A stretch of 5,197 nt of DNA from CAYPUG01 sp964413905. GTDB lineage: Bacteria > Chloroflexota > Anaerolineae > JAADDB01. Under the pieces are notes generated by a model. It was given only the letters and a program-made list of their open reading frames with translations, ran no database searches and was not told the origin of the DNA. The position numbers and the translations under genes were made by a program. The stretch covers positions 1-5,197 of the forward strand of contig CAYPUG010000145.1 in the NCBI GenBank assembly GCA_964413905.1, given 5' to 3'. Shown piece after piece: positions 4,577 to 5,197 of the stretch. Positions within the stretch are counted from its first letter, which is position 1. The number at the start of each line of letters is the position of its first letter.

Positions 4577-5197
4577 TTAGGCCATGAGCAGCTTCTCGAA
4601 CACGGGCGTCAGGTCCACCAGGGTGGTGCCGTCCTCATCCGCGATGGGTTGGCGTCCCGGCGGGTTCTCGAAGTACCCCGGAGTCCGTTCCGCAATACGC
4701 TCCTCAAACGTGGAAATGTTGTGGTTATCCCAGAAGATACCGATGGGAATGCGGTCATCCCACTCCGCGGCTTTTTGGAGGAATTGAAGCATCTTCTGGT
4801 TCATTAGTTCTTGGCTGGCCCCTTCCGGAATCACCGGGTCGTATCCCTCATCCTGGAGGGAGTACAAGCGTGGGCGTCCGATGTCCTTCCCCGCATACCA
4901 TTCTTTGGTATGAATGTCGTTGTACGTGGGGCAGGGCTGGATGACATCGAGGAAGGCGAGGCCCTGGGGTTCAATGGCTTTGACCATGAGGTCGGCCAGC
5001 CCCCGGATGTCGTAGGCGTATCCCCGACCGATCCATGTGTAGCCGGTGGCCAGTGCGAGCATCAAGCCGTTGACCGCGCCTTGTATGTTTGGTGCGGCCA
5101 TGGCTTTGGTGCGCATGCCCAGCGGGAGGGTCGGTGCGGCCTGGCCCTTGGTGAGGCCGTAGACTTCGTTGTTGAACAGGATGTATGTCAGGTTCAC
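4577..5197 (-). CDS. 2-oxoacid:ferredoxin oxidoreductase beta subunit, C-terminal part (N-terminus outside window)
   Basis: The frame is open from the right edge to TAA at 4579-4577; 206 codons are visible. The first visible codon is GTG (Val) and is internal, not a start: NNEVYGLTKGQ (9-19) is the mid-protein metal/thiamine diphosphate-binding segment of the beta subunit. Roughly the first 80-100 residues, with the CxxC cluster ligands and GDG motif, are missing. QPCPTYND (87-94) contains Cys89, equivalent to the fourth [4Fe-4S] ligand near the C-terminal side in Sulfolobus-type enzymes. PIGIFWDN (151-158) and a Pro/Asp-rich tail follow. The enzyme oxidatively decarboxylates 2-oxoacids (2-oxoglutarate or pyruvate) to acyl-CoA, reducing ferredoxin, as an alpha/beta complex in the cytoplasm; the alpha subunit gene is expected upstream, beyond the right edge. 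Whether it is Kor- or Por-type cannot be decided here. Its stop directly abuts the 4506-4576 hairpin. Confidence 0.92.
   Translation of the reverse strand: MNLTYILFNNEVYGLTKGQAAPTLPLGMRTKAMAAPNIQGAVNGLMLALATGYTWIGRGYAYDIRGLADLMVKAIEPQGLAFLDVIQPCPTYNDIHTKEWYAGKDIGRPRLYSLQDEGYDPVIPEGASQELMNQKMLQFLQKAAEWDDRIPIGIFWDNHNISTFEERIAERTPGYFENPPGRQPIADEDGTTLVDLTPVFEKLLMA

Noticed and set aside
4577..5197. The right-edge oxidoreductase frame as a complete 206-residue protein starting at the edge
   Set aside because: The first codon is an internal GTG; the visible part begins just before the NNEVYGLTKGQ segment, so the N-terminal cluster and GDG region must lie outside.

Overview
The window looks like a piece of a moderately GC-rich bacterial chromosome. 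It carries gene families typical of thermophilic or anaerobe-derived lineages: a large FAD/Fe-S 2-hydroxyacid dehydrogenase, a 2-oxoacid:ferredoxin oxidoreductase and an uncharacterised radical SAM protein. The style of the FolB protein (NDWERRERQ near the N-terminus, VEKPGAIRFARSVGV near the C-terminus) recalls Chloroflexota. That assignment comes from memory of protein families and is tentative.

Layout. On the minus strand from the left edge to 1422 is the N-terminal half of a large FAD-binding oxidoreductase whose C-terminal half lies outside the window. A 191-bp divergent intergenic region (1423-1613) carries back-to-back promoter-like sequences with overlapping -10 boxes. On the plus strand follow an SDR with pteridine-reductase hallmarks (1614-2345), a 154-bp palindromic MITE-like insertion flanked by 10-bp direct repeats (2416-2589), folB (2603-2977), a truncated response-regulator remnant (3002-3217) and a radical SAM protein (3255-4505). 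A second large hairpin (4506-4576) separates the radical SAM gene from a convergent minus-strand gene, the C-terminal part of a 2-oxoacid:ferredoxin oxidoreductase beta subunit (4577-5197, running off the right edge).

How they fit together. The SDR and FolB form a plausible reduced-pterin/folate pair: an aldolase/epimerase-fold enzyme on dihydroneopterin, and a reductase with the Asp-Tyr-Lys triad of PTR1/FolM. The two partial edge genes belong to 2-hydroxyacid and 2-oxoacid metabolism.

The least ordinary part is the two hairpins. They share an identical 14-nt core (2501-2514 and 4540-4553), have compensating changes in their stems, and look like recent insertions. The first is bracketed by a 10-bp duplication just upstream of the folB ribosome binding site. 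The second is bracketed by TTAG, and removing it would restore overlapping stop codons of the two convergent genes.
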